Origin: DASXBA01 sp046729895
GTDB lineage: Bacteria > Actinomycetota > Thermoleophilia > Solirubrobacterales > Thermoleophilaceae
DNA length: 16,388 bases
Reading direction: 5' to 3'
Assembly: GCA_046729895.1 (NCBI GenBank)
Contig: JBKPHP010000117.1
Location: 1 to 16,388 of the forward strand
Shown here: positions 1 to 7,142 of the stretch, piece after piece
How positions within the stretch are numbered: position 1 is the stretch's first letter
Layout of the letters: each line of letters begins with the position of its first letter
Position numbers and translations under genes: made by a program
Notes under the pieces: model-generated
What the model saw: the letters and a program-made list of their open reading frames with translations, nothing else
What the model was told of the DNA's origin: nothing
Database searches by the model: none

Positions 1-25
1 GTTTATTAGTTCTAAGCTCAGTAGA

Positions 26-53
26 AGTATACCGACGAACACCTGTACGTAAA
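26..53 (-). promoter_or_regulatory. candidate promoter reading off the left edge
   Basis: On the minus strand a -35-like TTTACG (53-48) is followed after 16 nt by TATACT (31-26), which matches the sigma-70 type -10 consensus at 5 of 6 bases. Transcription would start near position 19 and run out of the window to the left. The first 60 bases are clearly richer in A+T than the rest, as expected of a promoter region. The gene it would serve is outside the window, so the assignment rests on the motif alone. Confidence 0.4.
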
Positions 54-83
54 CCGCTCGTCTGCGAGGGTTACGCAACGGGG

Positions 84-174
84 TCAGGGGTCGCCCCCGC
101 GCAGCGGACTGAGAGGCGGCCCCCAGGAGCGCAACGCCGCCTCAGGAGCGCTACGCGGCGGGCTCAGGGGTCGC
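84..174. repeat. small degenerate direct repeats after the zincin gene
   Basis: TCAGGGGTCGC occurs at 84-94 and again at 164-174, 80 bp apart. Between them CAGGAGCGCaACGC (124-137) is followed by CAGGAGCGCtACGC (143-156) with one mismatch. The second copy of each lies in the last codons of the zincin gene. This looks like decayed local duplication of the gene's 3' end. No gene is seen in positions 54-150. Confidence 0.4.
113..143 (-). terminator. hairpin downstream of the zincin gene
   Basis: GAGGCGGC (113-120) and GCCGCCTC (136-143) form a perfect 8-bp stem around a 15-nt loop. It begins 8 nt past the stop codon of the minus-strand zincin gene. There is no T-tract, so it would be an atypical terminator or a 3'-end stabilising hairpin. 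It also overlaps the local direct repeats. Confidence 0.3.
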
Positions 175-1203
175 GCTGCGCTCGAGCCAATCCTCGGGTC
201 GCTGCAGCTCCTTCAGGGTGGGAAGAGCCTCCACCGAGTCCCACACTCGATTGAGCGCCTCCATGCCGCCCTTGCTCGCCACCGCCTGGCAGAAGGCGCG
301 GCCCATTTCGTACTGGCGCAGCTTGAGATCGAGCCCAAGCAGCCGCTCGATGATCCGCTCCGGCGCGGAGCGGCTGCGACGGCGCTGCTCCATGCGCTCG
401 CGCAGGCCGGCGTACGCCGGAAGCAAGTCCGGGCCCAGGGCGTCCATCACGTGCTCGGCATAGCCTTCGATCACCGCCATTGCCGCCTGTATCCGGTTCA
501 TCAGCTCGCGCTGCTGCCCCGTCTGCACCAGCGCGGCCAGACCACCTTCGCGGAAGGCTTCCACGATCTGGGCGGGCCCCGGGAGCGACGGGAGGCCACC
601 GGCGGCTCCGGAATCGATTCGCAGTTCGACGGTGTCGAGGTATTCGCGGATCAGGCCGCGGAGGTGGTCGCGCAGCCACCCGACGCCCTGGAACTGGAAG
701 GCGTGGGTGAGCTCGTGGATCGCGATCCAGCCTAAGAAGCTGTCGCGGTCGACACCGAGCTCGCGCACGGCGCGGTCGAGGTTCGGCGCCACGTAGAGGA
801 GCCGGGGCGGCCTGTCCGGCGGAAGCAGGGACAGCTCGTACTGGCCGAGGACCCGCGTCGATGCATACCCCATCACGAGACCCGCTTCCGCCGCGAGTGT
901 GGCCCCGGCCGCCAGGCGCAACGCACCCGCGAGCGGGCCCGCGAAGTCGAGCCGGCGGTCAAGCCGCGCGCCGACCGGCTCGAGCAGCTCGGCAAGGCTG
1001 TCGAGGTTGGTCGCCGCCCAGTCGGAGCGACTCACGAGCTCCGCGGTGGGCGCCGGCCGCGCCGACTCCAGCGCCGTGTACGAGGCCACGTGACCCTCCA
1101 TCTCGGCGCTCAGCGCGACGAGGTCCTTGCCAAGGTCCGCGGGCATGCGGTCCGAGCCCGCCGCGAGGCGCGCCACCTGGCGAGCAAGCGACCAGTCGAC
1201 CAT
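151..1203 (-). CDS. zincin-like metalloprotease, DUF2342 / F420-biosynthesis-associated family
   Basis: This 350-residue protein carries the zincin motif HELTH (His163, Glu164, His167) in a hydrophobic helix. A second conserved helix, EGYAEHVMD near residues 246-254, is where this family supplies its further metal ligand. The overall pattern fits the actinobacterial DUF2342 family, annotated as zinc-dependent metalloprotease or coenzyme F420 biosynthesis-associated protein. The substrate is unknown and the F420 link comes from genome neighbourhoods, not chemistry. No signal peptide or membrane helix is evident, so it is probably cytoplasmic. The ATG at 1203 begins 11 nt after the stop of the polymerase gene. 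A -10-like TAGCGT sits 8 nt before it and no Shine-Dalgarno is present, so it may have its own leaderless transcript despite its operon-like position. Confidence 0.85.
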   Translation of the reverse strand: MVDWSLARQVARLAAGSDRMPADLGKDLVALSAEMEGHVASYTALESARPAPTAELVSRSDWAATNLDSLAELLEPVGARLDRRLDFAGPLAGALRLAAGATLAAEAGLVMGYASTRVLGQYELSLLPPDRPPRLLYVAPNLDRAVRELGVDRDSFLGWIAIHELTHAFQFQGVGWLRDHLRGLIREYLDTVELRIDSGAAGGLPSLPGPAQIVEAFREGGLAALVQTGQQRELMNRIQAAMAVIEGYAEHVMDALGPDLLPAYAGLRERMEQRRRSRSAPERIIERLLGLDLKLRQYEMGRAFCQAVASKGGMEALNRVWDSVEALPTLKELQRPEDWLERSATPEPAA

Positions 1204-1211
1204 CCGTAGTA

Positions 1212-1217
1212 ACGCTA
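1212..1217 (-). promoter_or_regulatory. -10 box of the zincin gene, overlapping the upstream stop codon
   Basis: TAGCGT (1217-1212, minus strand) matches TANNNT and lies 8 nt before the ATG at 1203. A transcript would start at or within a few nt of the start codon. The first three bases are also the TAG stop codon of the upstream polymerase gene. No clear -35 was found. Confidence 0.45.
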
Positions 1218-2111
1218 CAGCTCGGGTAGCGCCTGCTCGCAGTCGACGACCGGCGCGAACAGGTCGCCGTGCCTCTCGACGCGCTCGAGCACCTCGTCGG
1301 CCTCGAAAGTGAGCTGATCCGCGTCCTCTCCCTCGACCTCCTCCCAGGCGAGCGGTGTGGAGACGGTCGGGCGCTCGCGCGCCCGCAGGGAGTACACGGA
1401 GACGGTCGTCTTCTTCTCGTGGTTCTGGCTCCAGTCGATCAGGACCTTGCCCCGCCGAAGCTCCTTCTTCTGGACCGAGACAATCAGCTTCGGATGCTGG
1501 GCCTCGAGGTGGCGGGCGAGCGCCTGGGCCAGGGGCCTGGCGTCCGCGTAGGTGACGTCGGTGTTGAGGGGCACGTAGAGCTGCATGCCCTTCGAGCCCG
1601 AGGTCTTGGGAAACGACCCGAGGCCGAGTTGGTCGAGGACCTCCCGCAGCAGCAGCGCGACCTCACAGCACTCCTTGATCGTCGCCGGCTCCCCCGGATC
1701 CAGGTCGAAGGCCATCGTCGTTGGTCGCTCGATCCGGTTTGCCTTGGAGAGCGAGGGGTGGAGCTCGAGGTCAGCGAGGTTGGCGGCCCAGACCAGGGTC
1801 GGCAGGTCGTTGCAGAGGCAAAAGTTGATGTCCTTGCTCTCCATCCGAATCTCCGCGGTCGCGACCCACTCCGGCCGGTGCTCCGGGCACTGCTTCTCGT
1901 AGAAGTACGCGCCCCCGACGCCGTTGGGGTAGCGCTTGAGGGTCAGCGGGCGGTCGCGCAAGTGCGGCAGGAGCACCGGCGCGATGCGCATGTAGTAGTC
2001 GATCACCTGGCCCTTTGTGAACCCGACCATCGGGTACATCACCTTGTCGAGGTTGGACAGGGAGAGCTGGCGGCCCTCGACCTCGACCTGGACCCGCGCG
2101 GCCTGCGCCAC
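1215..2111 (-). CDS. stand-alone LigD-type NHEJ polymerase/primase
   Basis: This is a polymerase domain of the archaeo-eukaryotic primase type, as found at the N-terminus of mycobacterial LigD, here a separate protein of about 298 residues. It would fill in or add nucleotides at broken ends held by Ku. Visible motifs are the catalytic pair in FDLDPG, the nucleotide-binding SGSKGMQLYVPL (Gln where Mycobacterium tuberculosis LigD has His), and the third catalytic Asp in VLIDWSQN followed by KKTT. The family start LSLSNLDKVMYP is clear. I chose the GTG at 2111, which puts 17 residues before that motif as in relatives. The frame stays open to a GTG at 2165, but codon use there is less GC-biased. 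Ku ends 70 nt upstream on the same strand, so the two are probably co-transcribed. Confidence 0.92.
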   Translation of the reverse strand: MAQAARVQVEVEGRQLSLSNLDKVMYPMVGFTKGQVIDYYMRIAPVLLPHLRDRPLTLKRYPNGVGGAYFYEKQCPEHRPEWVATAEIRMESKDINFCLCNDLPTLVWAANLADLELHPSLSKANRIERPTTMAFDLDPGEPATIKECCEVALLLREVLDQLGLGSFPKTSGSKGMQLYVPLNTDVTYADARPLAQALARHLEAQHPKLIVSVQKKELRRGKVLIDWSQNHEKKTTVSVYSLRARERPTVSTPLAWEEVEGEDADQLTFEADEVLERVERHGDLFAPVVDCEQALPEL

Positions 2112-2181
2112 CGAGCGCCTAGCGGATAGCTGCGCGGGGCATCCGGGCCCGCGTCTTGAGACCACCCCTCGACATCGCGTC

Positions 2182-3060
2182 TCAGCTCTTCTTCGCGGTG
2201 GTCTTCTTGCGCGAGGCTGGCTTGCCGTCGCCGCTCGTCGCGCGCGACCGCTTGGGCGCCCGCCGCTTGCCGCCGCCCTGGCCCTTGGCGCCAGCGATGC
2301 TCTGTTCGAGCGCGGCCATGAGATCCGGCACCTCCTTGGGCTCCTCGGACGGCGCCTCGACCACGATCTCCTCGCCCTCGGCCTTGCGCTCGATCATCTC
2401 GACCACGCGTTCCCGGTACTCGTCGCGGTAGCTCTCGGGCTCGAAGTCCTCGGCCAGCGAGTCGATCAGCTGCTGGGCCATCTGCAGCTCCTTCTGGCTC
2501 GTCCTCGCCTTGCCGTCCCCGGGCCGCTCGTCGAGCTTGTCGGGTGAGATCACCTCGTCGGAGAACAGCATCGTCTCCATCGTGAGGACGTCGTCACGCG
2601 GCCTGATCGCCACCAAGTACTCCTTGGTGCGGAGCACCACCCGACCGATGGCGACCTTGCCCGACTCGGTCATCGCATCCAGGAGGAGGCGGTAGGCCTT
2701 GTTGGCGCCCGTGTCGGGGACCAGGTAGTAGGGGTGGTCGTAGAAGATCGGGTCGATCTGATCGAGGTCGACGAAGGAGACGATGTCGATCATCCGCGTC
2801 TTCTCGGGTTGGATCGACTCCAGCTCCTCCGGCGTGATGACCACGTAGCGGTCCGGGCCGATCTCGTAACCCTTGACGAGGTTCTCGTAGGGAACCTCCT
2901 CGCCCGTGCGCGGGTTGACCCGCTTCTGCTGGATGCGCTGCTTGTCCTCCTGGTCGAGCTGGTGGAAGCGCACGGTCTTGCGCTGGACCGCGCTGTAGAG
3001 CTTTACGGGGATGTTGACCAGCCCAAAGCTGATCGCACCGCTCCAGATTGCGCGTGGCAT
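2182..3060 (-). CDS. ku: Ku, DNA end-binding protein of NHEJ
   Basis: This 292-residue protein begins with the hallmark MPRAIWSGAISFGLVNIPVK of bacterial Ku and continues through the beta-barrel core, including YYLVPDTGANKAYRLL and the conserved METMLF segment. The last 40 or so residues are a Lys/Arg/Ser-rich tail, typical of actinobacterial Ku, which helps DNA threading and ligase contact. As a homodimer it binds double-strand break ends and recruits LigD. The ATG at 3060 is preferred because it opens the family motif; a TTG three codons upstream is less likely. TACTGT lies 9 nt upstream, suggesting a near-leaderless promoter in the 39-nt gap after the ligase gene. Ku lies between the two halves of LigD, which is strong functional context. 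Confidence 0.96.
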   Translation of the reverse strand: MPRAIWSGAISFGLVNIPVKLYSAVQRKTVRFHQLDQEDKQRIQQKRVNPRTGEEVPYENLVKGYEIGPDRYVVITPEELESIQPEKTRMIDIVSFVDLDQIDPIFYDHPYYLVPDTGANKAYRLLLDAMTESGKVAIGRVVLRTKEYLVAIRPRDDVLTMETMLFSDEVISPDKLDERPGDGKARTSQKELQMAQQLIDSLAEDFEPESYRDEYRERVVEMIERKAEGEEIVVEAPSEEPKEVPDLMAALEQSIAGAKGQGGGKRRAPKRSRATSGDGKPASRKKTTAKKS

Positions 3061-3069
3061 GGTCCACAA

Positions 3070-3075
3070 ACAGTA
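3070..3075 (-). promoter_or_regulatory. -10 box upstream of ku
   Basis: TACTGT on the minus strand (3075-3070) fits TANNNT and ends 9 nt before the ku ATG, so the start site would be about 2 nt before the start codon. It sits in the short gap after the ligase gene. Ku could therefore be expressed separately as well as by read-through. Confidence 0.4.
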
Positions 3076-3099
3076 CTCAGCTTGCTCCTCGGGACGCGG

Positions 3100-4533
3100 C
3101 TAGCGGGCGGATACTTGCGGCTCGCGCCCCACTTCGGCGGGGTCCACGTCGGGCCGCAGGCCCTTGAACGAGGGAGCGCGGAGCGTGCCGCTCCTCGTCC
3201 ACTCCCGAAATTCGACGTGCGCGACGAGGCGGGCCTCCACGAACACCGTGTCGCGCGGCGGCTGGCGGCCCCCGAAGGGACTCTCGGGTCGCTCGAGCTG
3301 CCGAAGCTCCCGCGAGAGGTGCGCCAGCGTCTGCTCGCTGAAGCCGGTGCCCACCTTCCCGGCGTAGCGAAGCTGCCCGTCGTCGTAATAGCCGACGACG
3401 AGCGCGCCCAGCTGACCCCCGCGCTTGCCCTCGCCTGGGACGTAGCCGCCTATCACGACGTCCTGGGTTCGAACGTTCTTGATCTTCAGCCAGCAGGAGC
3501 TGCGCCGGCCCGGCTCGTAGGGGGAGTCGAGCTTCTTGGCGACGATGCCCTCCACGCCCAGCTCCTTGGTTGCCCTAAGCAGGGCGGCGCCGTCGCCCTC
3601 GTGGTGCGCCGGGGTCCGCCAGTACGCACCCTGGAGCTCGACCTCGCTGAGCAGACGACGCCGCTCCGAGTAGGAAAGCGCCATCGTCGTATGCCCGTTC
3701 AGGTAGAGGAGGTCGAAGATCACATATGTGACCGGGATGTCCCGCATGCGGCGCCTCACCGCGGAGTCCGAGGCCAGGTGCATCCGTGACTGGAGCCGCT
3801 CGAAGCTTGGGCGCCCCTCCTCGTCGAGGGCGACGACCTCGCCGTCCAGCACGATGCGGAAGGCGCCAAGGCTCCGGGCGAGCTCGCGTAGCTCCGGGTA
3901 GCGCGGCGTGAAGTCGCTGAAGTTGCGTCCCTGCAGGGTCAGGTGCCCGTGGTCGATGAACATCACCGCACGGATCCCGTCCCACTTGACCTCGTAGCCC
4001 CAGGCGCCGTCGTCGCGCGGTAGCGAGCCCGTGCGCGCCTTCATCGGCGCGATCTGCTCGGGCATGGGTTCGTAGTTCGGATCCTGCGGAGGGTCCATGC
4101 GGTGGATAATCCAGTCGTCGCCCCGGGTGCGGAACAGCGCGTAGCGACCCCGCACGCGTTCGCCGTGGAAGACGGCGATCACCTCGTCGCCGCGGAACTT
4201 CTCGGGCTCGTAGCTGCCCCGGTCCCAGACCGTCATGGTGCCGGCGCCGTACTCGCCCTCGGGGATCTCGCCCTCGAACTCGAGGTACTCGAGCGGATGG
4301 TCCTCCGTGCGCACCGCCAGGCGGTTCTCGTCGGGGTGCGCCGGGATCCCGCGCGGCACGGCCCAGGAGGCGAGCGTGCCGTCGTGCTCGAGCCTCAGGT
4401 CCCAGTGCAGCCGGGTGGCGTCGTGCTCCTGGACGACGAAGCGGGCGCCGTCCCCGCTGCCATCGCCGCCGCGCGGCTCGGGAGTGCGCTGGAAGTCCCT
4501 TTTCTCCTCGTAGCGCCCTAGCTTCTTCGCCAT
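3100..4533 (-). CDS. ligD: LigD: 3'-phosphoesterase plus ATP-dependent DNA ligase, no polymerase domain
   Basis: This 477-residue protein has two domains. Residues 1-150 are the 3'-phosphoesterase, with QEHDATRLHWDLRLE (His37, His43, Asp45, Arg47) and HPLEYLEF (His79, Tyr83). These line up with the Pseudomonas LigD active site shifted by five residues. Residues 160-470 are the ligase: adenylated Lys183 in EVKWDG, GRNFSDFTPRYPEL, VIFDLLYLNG, EGIVAKK and WLKIKN, then an OB-fold. It trims ribonucleotide or phosphate ends and seals breaks with Ku. Relatives start with a MAK-x-L-x-R-Y-x-x-KRDF pattern, which fixes the ATG at 4533. GGAGG lies only 3 nt before it, and an alternative ATG is at 4542. 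The start codon overlaps the divergent DUF488 start. The polymerase domain, fused in mycobacteria, is encoded separately two genes downstream. Confidence 0.95.
   Translation of the reverse strand: MAKKLGRYEEKRDFQRTPEPRGGDGSGDGARFVVQEHDATRLHWDLRLEHDGTLASWAVPRGIPAHPDENRLAVRTEDHPLEYLEFEGEIPEGEYGAGTMTVWDRGSYEPEKFRGDEVIAVFHGERVRGRYALFRTRGDDWIIHRMDPPQDPNYEPMPEQIAPMKARTGSLPRDDGAWGYEVKWDGIRAVMFIDHGHLTLQGRNFSDFTPRYPELRELARSLGAFRIVLDGEVVALDEEGRPSFERLQSRMHLASDSAVRRRMRDIPVTYVIFDLLYLNGHTTMALSYSERRRLLSEVELQGAYWRTPAHHEGDGAALLRATKELGVEGIVAKKLDSPYEPGRRSSCWLKIKNVRTQDVVIGGYVPGEGKRGGQLGALVVGYYDDGQLRYAGKVGTGFSEQTLAHLSRELRQLERPESPFGGRQPPRDTVFVEARLVAHVEFREWTRSGTLRAPSFKGLRPDVDPAEVGREPQVSAR
4519..4524 (+). promoter_or_regulatory. 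-10 box of the DUF488 gene, inside ligD
   Basis: TAGCTT (4519-4524) matches TANNNT and ends 7 nt before the ATG at 4532, which would make the DUF488 mRNA leaderless. It lies within the first codons of ligD on the other strand, since the two genes leave no intergenic DNA. Confidence 0.4.
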
Positions 4534-5068
4534 GACCTCCATTTTCACGATCGGCCACTCGACCCACGCGCCCGACGCCTTCGTCGCCCTGCTCGCTGGC
4601 CCCGAGATCGAGCTGCTGGTGGACGTGCGGCGCTTCCCGAGCTCCCGGCGCTTCCCGTGGTTCAACCGTTCGGAGCTGCACCGCGCGCTCTCGCAGGTAG
4701 GGATCGACTACCTGCACATGGAGGCGCTGGGCGGCCGCCGGGACCCTGTTCCGGGCTCGCCCAACGGCGGCTGGCAAGTGGGCCAGTTCCGGGGCTATGC
4801 GGATCACATGGAGTCGGCTGAGTTCCGCGACGCCGTGGGCCGGCTGATCGAGCTCGCTCAGGGCCGTCGCACCGCGGTGATGTGTGCGGAGGCACAGTGG
4901 TGGCGCTGCCACCGCAGATTGCTCTCGGACGTGCTGTTGACGCGGGACCTGGAGGTGCTGCACCTGGATGGTCGCGGCCGCTCCGAGCGCCACGAGCTGA
5001 CGCCGTTCGCGGTCCTCGCGGAGGGCCGGCTCCTCTATCCGCCTGAACAGGGAACGCTGGATGTATAG
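4532..5068 (+). CDS. DUF488 family protein
   Basis: This 178-residue protein begins MTSIFTIGHSTHAPDAFVALL, the characteristic DUF488 opening. The family signature follows: DVRRFPSSRRFPWFN (residues 31-45), CAEAQWWRCHRRLLSDVL with Cys118, Glu120, Cys126 and His127, and a short C-terminal LYP segment. The family is widespread and of unknown function. The conserved Cys/His residues suggest metal or nucleic-acid chemistry, but no reaction is established. The start at 4532 fits the family and overlaps the ligD start by two bases. No Shine-Dalgarno exists, and a TANNNT box sits 7 nt upstream. Being divergent from ligD with no spacer hints at shared control with end joining, which is inference. Confidence 0.9.
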   Translation: MTSIFTIGHSTHAPDAFVALLAGPEIELLVDVRRFPSSRRFPWFNRSELHRALSQVGIDYLHMEALGGRRDPVPGSPNGGWQVGQFRGYADHMESAEFRDAVGRLIELAQGRRTAVMCAEAQWWRCHRRLLSDVLLTRDLEVLHLDGRGRSERHELTPFAVLAEGRLLYPPEQGTLDV

Positions 5069-5074
5069 GACGTT

Positions 5075-5084
5075 CCTCGCGAGG
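5075..5084. other. 10-bp palindrome between convergent genes
   Basis: CCTCGCGAGG is a perfect 10-bp palindrome in the 23-bp gap between the stop of the DUF488 gene (5068) and the stop of the HAD gene (5092). It could form only a very short hairpin and has no T-tract, so a terminator role is weak. It may equally be a protein-binding site or chance. Confidence 0.2.
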
Positions 5085-5091
5085 CGCGGCC

Positions 5092-5754
5092 TTAACGACT
5101 GAGTGGCGTCTCGTCGAGCGCCGCGCGCAGCGCCTCGATCGAGTCGAAGACCTGCAACGCGCCGGCGTCGCGGAGCTCCTGCTCCGAGAAGCCGCCGGTC
5201 AGGACTGCGACGGTGGGAACCTCGGCGCGGCCCGCGGCCTCGCAGTCCCAGACCGAGTCGCCCACCATGACGGCCTCGCCGCCACCGGCCTTGTCGACAG
5301 CCGCGGCCACGAGGTCGGGTTCGGGCTTGGTGGTCTCGACGTCCGCCGACGTGGTCCAGCCATCCGCGAGGTGACGGGCCTCCAGCAGGTCGAGGTAGTG
5401 GTCCACCTCGTCCGGCTTCGCCGAGCTGGCGAGCACGACCGGATGCCCGCGCTCCTTCAGATCGCCGACCAGCTCCTTCGCTCCCTCCAGGGGCTCCACC
5501 TCGTGGATCATCTCCAGGTAGATAGGGCTCTCGGCAGCGCGGATCTGGTCGCCCTGCTCCTCCTCCACCTGCTCGCTGGTGAGCGCCTCCACGAGCTGGT
5601 CCCCACCCATGCCGATGTGGCGGTGGATCCGCCAGATGGGAAGCACGATCCCGTTTTGCCGGAAGGCGCGATACCAGGCGAGCGCGTGCTGGTAGTTCGT
5701 GTCGACGAGGGTGCCGTCGACGTCGAGGATCGCGGCCGGGGGCACGAGCCCCAC
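5092..5754 (-). CDS. HAD-superfamily hydrolase (phosphatase/phosphomutase-like)
   Basis: From a GTG at 5754 this is 220 residues. HAD motif I is DVDGTLVD (nucleophile Asp11, acid/base Asp13), motif II is VLASSAKPDE (Ser110), motif III is Lys143 in TTKPEPD, and motif IV is VGDSVWDCEAA (Asp166, Asp170). A helical cap lies between motifs I and II, as in phosphoglycolate phosphatase and beta-phosphoglucomutase relatives. The substrate cannot be told from sequence. The frame is open upstream to 5895, but the family begins just before motif I, so GTG 5754 (GGGGGA 4 nt upstream) or GTG 5745 is the likely start. It converges on the DUF488 gene. The topoisomerase gene upstream on the same strand is 308 nt away, so a separate promoter is likely, though I see no clear one. 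Confidence 0.9.
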   Translation of the reverse strand: MGLVPPAAILDVDGTLVDTNYQHALAWYRAFRQNGIVLPIWRIHRHIGMGGDQLVEALTSEQVEEEQGDQIRAAESPIYLEMIHEVEPLEGAKELVGDLKERGHPVVLASSAKPDEVDHYLDLLEARHLADGWTTSADVETTKPEPDLVAAAVDKAGGGEAVMVGDSVWDCEAAGRAEVPTVAVLTGGFSEQELRDAGALQVFDSIEALRAALDETPLSR

Positions 5755-6062
5755 GTTTCCCCCGCAGTGCCCGCCTCGAAACACCCCACATCCCTCGGGC
5801 AGGCCCGCGCGATCGAGCTCCGGACACCGCCGCGACCCGCGGGCTCCGGTCGCAAGCGCCGACCCGTTTGGCCGGGACCCGTCCCGGGCAGCCATCCGGC
5901 ATGACCACAGGGGTTCCCGCCCCGGCCCCGCCGGAGCAGCCGGCGCCGTCGCCCCCTGACGCTCCCCAGCCCGATCCGAAGGCCCGGAGACGCCGGACGA
6001 CGACTAAGGGCCCAGCGACCGTACTGGGACGCATCCGGACGTGCGTCCAAGTGGGATAGGTC
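5755..6062. other. intergenic region between topoisomerase IB and HAD genes
   Basis: This 308-bp stretch has no convincing gene. A plus-strand frame from ATG 5901 to 6059 would give a 52-residue Pro/Arg-rich peptide. It has no Shine-Dalgarno or -10 box, mixed codon use and no recognised family, so I do not call it. A near-perfect palindrome, CCGGGAC-CC-GTCCCGG (5872-5887), lies about 120 bp upstream of the HAD start and could be an operator. A hairpin lies next to the topoisomerase stop. Confidence 0.4.
6027..6048 (-). terminator. hairpin after the topoisomerase IB gene
   Basis: GGACGCA (6027-6033) and TGCGTCC (6042-6048) form a perfect 7-bp stem with an 8-nt loop, 14 nt past the topoisomerase stop codon on the minus strand. 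There is no T-tract. Position and symmetry suggest a 3'-end or termination structure. Confidence 0.3.
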
Positions 6063-7112
6063 CTAGGCGACCTTCTCCAGCGCGGGCGAGCCGCGCTCGC
6101 CGGCGATCAGGTCGAGGACAGCCTCCTCCACCGCGCGCTGGAGGTCCGGCCAGGCGCTCACGTCCTCGGCGAGCTCGGGGAGAACGCCCCCGATGGTCAG
6201 GCCGCCGTCGAAGCGGTCGAACACGCGCGGGTCGATGTAGGAGGCGCGCGTCACGGCCGGGGTGTTGCCCAGATAGCGGGCCACCTCCTTGACGGCGCGC
6301 GCCTTGGCACGCTGGCGGCCCGCCTTGGAGCCCGACGCGGCCTCTCCCGAGACGGCGAGCGCCACCGCCGCGAGCACGGTCGCGCTCCAGGTGCGGAAGT
6401 CCTTGGCGGTGAAGTCGCCGCCGCTGGCGGCCTTCACGTACTCGTTGATGTCCTGCGAGCGGACGTCGACCCAGCGACCCCTGCGCTTGGAGGCGAGCAG
6501 ATCGTCGCCACCGCCGCGACGGTCCTTCAGCGTGCGCACGATGGCGGCCACCTCTGGATCGCCGATCGACTGCACCCGGCGCTTGCCCCCCTTCGACTCG
6601 TAGTCGAAGGTCACGACGTCGCCGGAGACGGTCGCGTGCCGACGGCGCATCGTCGCGATCCCGTACGTGTCGTTCTCCTCGGCGTAGTCCTCCGAGCCGA
6701 TGCGGAAGAAACCGCGGTCGAGCAGGCGCACCGCGCAGGCCAGCACGCGCTCTTGCCCGGCGCCGGTGCGCTTGAGGTCCTTGGCCACCCTGCGCCGCAG
6801 GCGCGGCAGGGCGTACGCGAACTCGACCATCGAGTCGAACTTCTCGCAGTCCCGCCGCTCCCGCCAGAGGTCGTGGTAGCGGTATTGCTTGCGCCCCGCG
6901 GCGTCCACGCCGGTGGCCTGGATGTGACCGAAGGGGTACGGGCAGATCCAGACGTCCTCCCAGGCGGGCGGGACGCGTAGCTCGCGGATTCGCTCCAGCA
7001 CGCTCGGCTCCGTTACCCGCTCGCCGTCGCTGTCGAGATACTCGAAGCCCCTCCCGCGCCGCCGGCGGCGGATGCCTGGCTCCGAGCAGTCGGCTCGCCT
7101 CAGCCGTGCCAT
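6063..7112 (-). CDS. DNA topoisomerase IB (bacterial, poxvirus-like)
   Basis: This 349-residue enzyme relaxes supercoils by a transient 3'-phosphotyrosyl link. The N-terminal domain has RIRELRVPPAWEDVWICPYP and GHIQATGVDAAGRKQYRYH. The catalytic domain shows Arg137 (FFRIGSEDYAEEN), Lys174 (ESKGGK), Arg240 (KDFRTW), Asn283 (LGNTPAVTRAS) and the nucleophile Tyr292 (SYIDPRVF). This matches the Deinococcus radiodurans enzyme closely, down to similar numbering. Length is normal. The N-terminus carries a run of five Arg residues. The ATG at 7112 is 30 nt after the stop of the phosphatase gene on the same strand and has a G-rich stretch 3 nt upstream, suggesting one transcript with the phosphatase. 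Type IB enzymes are patchy in bacteria, and this one lies near repair genes. Confidence 0.95.
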   Translation of the reverse strand: MARLRRADCSEPGIRRRRRGRGFEYLDSDGERVTEPSVLERIRELRVPPAWEDVWICPYPFGHIQATGVDAAGRKQYRYHDLWRERRDCEKFDSMVEFAYALPRLRRRVAKDLKRTGAGQERVLACAVRLLDRGFFRIGSEDYAEENDTYGIATMRRRHATVSGDVVTFDYESKGGKRRVQSIGDPEVAAIVRTLKDRRGGGDDLLASKRRGRWVDVRSQDINEYVKAASGGDFTAKDFRTWSATVLAAVALAVSGEAASGSKAGRQRAKARAVKEVARYLGNTPAVTRASYIDPRVFDRFDGGLTIGGVLPELAEDVSAWPDLQRAVEEAVLDLIAGERGSPALEKVA

Positions 7113-7142
7113 GCGCCCCCCGGTTCCCCTTCTCGGCGACGG

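Noticed and set aside
1269..2129. A 286-codon plus-strand frame
   Set aside because: It is antisense to the LigD-type polymerase, whose motifs are intact.
3575..6034. An 819-codon open frame on the minus strand
   Set aside because: It runs in another frame through LigD, against the DUF488 gene and through the HAD gene. Its product is Arg/Gly/Pro-rich with no family, as expected of a shadow frame in GC-rich DNA.
5901..6059. A 52-residue Pro/Arg-rich plus-strand peptide
   Set aside because: No ribosome-binding site, -10 box, family or strong codon bias; left as intergenic.
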